Positions 61,811 to 64,000 of a stretch of 64,000 nt of DNA are shown here, one piece after another. Position 1 is the stretch's first letter; each line of letters opens with the position of its first letter. Below the pieces are notes generated by a model. It was not told where the DNA came from, made no database searches, and saw only the letters and a program-made list of their open reading frames with translations. Made by a program: the position numbers and the translations under genes. Source of the stretch: Megalopta genalis (taxonomy: Eukaryota; Arthropoda; Insecta; Hymenoptera; Halictidae). The stretch is taken from positions 186,001 to 250,000 of the forward strand of contig NW_027476390.1 of assembly GCF_051020955.1 (NCBI RefSeq). The letters run 5' to 3'.

Positions 61811-64000
61811 CTTGATGCTAAATCATGTGTTTCGCATGGATTTGAAGCTAACTCGTTTGTTTCGCATGCTGTTGAAGCTAAATCATGTATATCACAAGTA
61901 TTTGAAGTTAAACAATTTGTTTCGCATGGTTTCGAAGATAATCCATATACTTCGCATTGATTTGAAGCTAAATCATGTGTTTCGCATGGGTTTGAAGCTA
62001 ACTCGTTTGTTTCGCCTGCATTTGAAGCTATATCACTTATATTCACAAGTATGTGAAGCTAAATCATTCGCTGCGCATGGATTTGAAGCTAAGCCATCAA
62101 CTTCGCGTTGACTTGATGCTAAATCATGTGTTTCGCATGGATTTGAAGCTAACTCGTTTGTTTCGCATGCAGTTGAAACTGAATCATGAATATCACAAGC
62201 ATTTGAAGCTAATCTATTCGTTTCGCATGGATTCGAAGATAACCCTTCTTCTTCGCATTGATTTGAAGCTAAATCATGTGTTTCGCATGGATTTGAAGCT
62301 AACTCGTTTGTTTCGCATGCTGTTGAAGCTAAATCATGTATATCACAAGTATATGAAGCTAATCCATTTGTTTCGCATGGTTTCGAACATAAGCCTTCTA
62401 CTTCGCATTGATTTTAATCTAAATCATGTGTTTCGCATGGATTTGAAGCTAACTCGTTTGTTTCGCATGCAGTTGAAGCTGAATCATGAATATCACAAGT
62501 ATTTGAAGCTAATCTATTCGTTTCGCATGGATTCGAAGATAACCTTTCTTCTTCGCATTGATTTGAAGCTAAATCATGTGTTTCGCATGGATTTGAAGCT
62601 AACTCGTTTGTTTCGCATGCTGTTGAAGCTAAATCATGTATATCACAAGTATGTGAATCTAATCCATTTGTTTCGCATGGTTTCGAAGATAAGCCTTCTA
62701 CTTCGCATTGATTTGCAGATAAATCATGTGTTTCGCATGGATTTGAATCTAACTCGTTTGTTTCGCATGCTGTTGGAACTAAATCATGTATATCACAAGT
62801 ATTTGAAGCTATATCATTTGTTTCGCATTTATTCGAAGATAAGCCTTCTACTTCGCATTGATTTTTATCTAAATCATGTGTTTCGCATGGATTTGAAGCT
62901 AACTCGTTTGTTTCGCATGCAGTTGAAGCTGAATCATGTATATCACAAGTATTTGAAGCTAAACCATTTGATTCCCATGGATTTGAAGCTAAGCTTTCTA
63001 CTTAGCATTGATTTGAAGATAAATCATGTTTTTCGCTTGGACTTGAAGTTAACTCGTTTGCTTCGCATGCTGTTGAAGCTAAATCATGTATATCACAAGT
63101 ATTTGAAGCTATATCATATGTTTCGCATGGATTCGAAGATAAGCCTCCTACTTCGCATTGATTTGAAGCTAAATCATGTGTTTCGCATGGATTTGAATCT
63201 AACTCGTTTGTTTCGCATGCTGTTGAAGTTAAATCATGTATATCACATGTATTTGAAGCTATATCATTTGTTTCGCATGGATTCGAAAATAACCCTTCTA
63301 ATTCGCATTCATTGGAACCTAAATCATGTGTTTCGCATGGATTTGAAGCTAACTCGTTTGTTTCGCATGCTGTTGAAGCTAAATCATGTATATCACAAGT
63401 ATTTGAAGTTAAACAATTTGTTTCGCATGATTTCGAAGATAATCCATATACTTCGCATCGATTTGAAGCTAAATCATGTGTTTCGCATGGGTTTGAAGCT
63501 AACTCGTTTGTTTCGCCTGCATTTGAAGCTATATCACTTAAATTCACAAGTATGTGAAGCTAAATCATTCGCTTCGCATGGATTTGAAGCTAAGCCATCA
63601 ACTTCGCGTTGACTTGATGCTAAATCATGTGTTTCGCATGGATTTGAAGCTAACTCGTTTGTTTCGCATGCTGTTGAAGCTAAATCATGTATATCACAAG
63701 TATTTGAAGTTAAACAATTTCTTTCGCATGGTTTCGAAGGTAATCCATATACTTCGCATTGATTTGAAGCTAAATCATGTGTTTCGCATGGGTTTGAAGC
63801 TAACTCGTTTGTTTCGCCTGCATTTGAAGCTATATCACTTATATTCACAAGTATGTGAAGCTAAATCATTCGCTTCGCATGGATTTGAAGCTAAGCCATC
63901 AACTTCGCGTTGACTTGATGCTAAATCATGTGTTTCGCATGGATTTGAAGCTAACTCGTTTGTTTCGCATGCAGTTGAAGCTGAATCATGAATATCACAA
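61754..64000. repeat. Blocks of 2, 10 and 2 pentamers, then a partial block
   Basis: Markers end at 62054, 63555 and 63856. About 62.7-63.9 kb matches 7.0-8.2 kb at 55,665 bp offset, including ATTTTTATCTAAATC near 62,862. The window ends inside a C monomer after 63856, so the array continues. Confidence 0.87.

Larger units (their letters stand above)
1..64000. repeat. 64-kb higher-order satellite array (30-bp monomer, 150-bp pentamer)
   Basis: Every part of the window reads as copies of a ~30-bp unit that begins GAAGCTAA and usually carries TTTCGCATG in its middle. Five types alternate in fixed order. A has ATCATGTGTTTCGCATGG, B has AACTCGTTTGTTTCGCATGC, C has ATCATGTATATCACAAGTAT, D has CCATTTGTTTCGCATGG and E has AAGCCTTCTACTTCGCATTG. 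Together they make a 150-bp pentamer. The window starts inside a C-type marker monomer and ends inside a C monomer, so the array extends past both ends. I saw no interrupting unique sequence, transposon or RNA gene. Scale and hierarchy are known from eukaryotic satellites. The organism and chromosomal location (centromeric, heterochromatic or other) are not shown by the sequence. Confidence 0.97.

Noticed and set aside
1..64000. CRISPR array
   Set aside because: The units are directly tandem with no unique spacers between them, and there are no cas genes.
1..64000. Giant repetitive protein gene
   Set aside because: No frame stays open past the recurring 31-bp marker monomer, both strands have long frames as expected for a 30-bp period, and no start region, splice structure or unique domain is present. 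Only a possible coding ancestry is kept as a finding.
1..64000. tRNA, rRNA or transposable element insertions
   Set aside because: Reading through the window, all sequence fits the monomer series. No terminal repeats, target-site duplications or RNA-gene motifs stood out.

Overview
The whole 64 kb window is one uninterrupted tandem-repeat array. It enters and leaves the window inside the repeat, and I found no unique sequence, gene, RNA gene or mobile element in it. The basic unit is about 30 bp (roughly 2,130 copies). Five diverged monomer types, here called A to E, follow one another in fixed order to make a 150-bp pentamer (roughly 427 copies). One consensus pentamer is 36.7% G+C and shows no CpG depletion. 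A phase-coherent, multi-level array of this size points to a eukaryotic chromosome, most likely a satellite block. The species cannot be named from the sequence, and the lack of CpG loss argues against a heavily methylated vertebrate-type genome.

Above the pentamer there is a third level. A C-type monomer carrying one inserted T (31 bp) recurs 54 times and divides the array into blocks. Spacings between markers are multiples of 150 bp plus 1 once local small indels are counted, so the pentamer phase holds across the window except at two inherited phase slips. One slip (BC doubled) appears at 4.98, 13.90 and 30.32 kb. The other (DE doubled) appears at 52.49, 54.20 and 60.85 kb. Block lengths in pentamers run 8, 9, 2, 7, 11.4, 7, 8, 10, 13, 2, 8, 11.4, 7, then (2, 3, 2, 5) twice, then 14, 13, 6, 2, 9, 15, 8, 11.4, 12, 2, 3, 2, 10, 7, 2, 9, 11, 11, 12, 2, 7, 7, 6, 5, 11, 13, about 38.8, 13, 21.4, 2, 10, 2.

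From about 0 to 45 kb the blocks are a patchwork of recent duplications: tandem ones with offsets of 450, 1500, 1651 and 1804 bp, and long-range ones with offsets of about 8.8, 11.6, 12.2, 16.4, 17.2 and 27.5 kb. From about 45.5 to 61.7 kb the units are more diverged, carry their own variant monomers and indels, and hold few markers. The final 2.2 kb returns to the type seen near 7 kb.

Because 30 is a multiple of 3, any frame that lacks a stop in the monomer stays open over many copies. Two plus-strand frames and one minus-strand frame therefore give long ORFs (up to 651 codons). None runs through the 31-bp marker and none has the context of a gene. I treat them as by-products of the repeat. 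One reservation is that variation between monomer types is richest at the third codon position of the minus-strand Cys-decapeptide frame, so the array could descend from a repetitive coding sequence. A second caution is that 16 private small indels, mostly in T runs, lie between 24.2 and 36.6 kb, which looks like lower consensus quality there.
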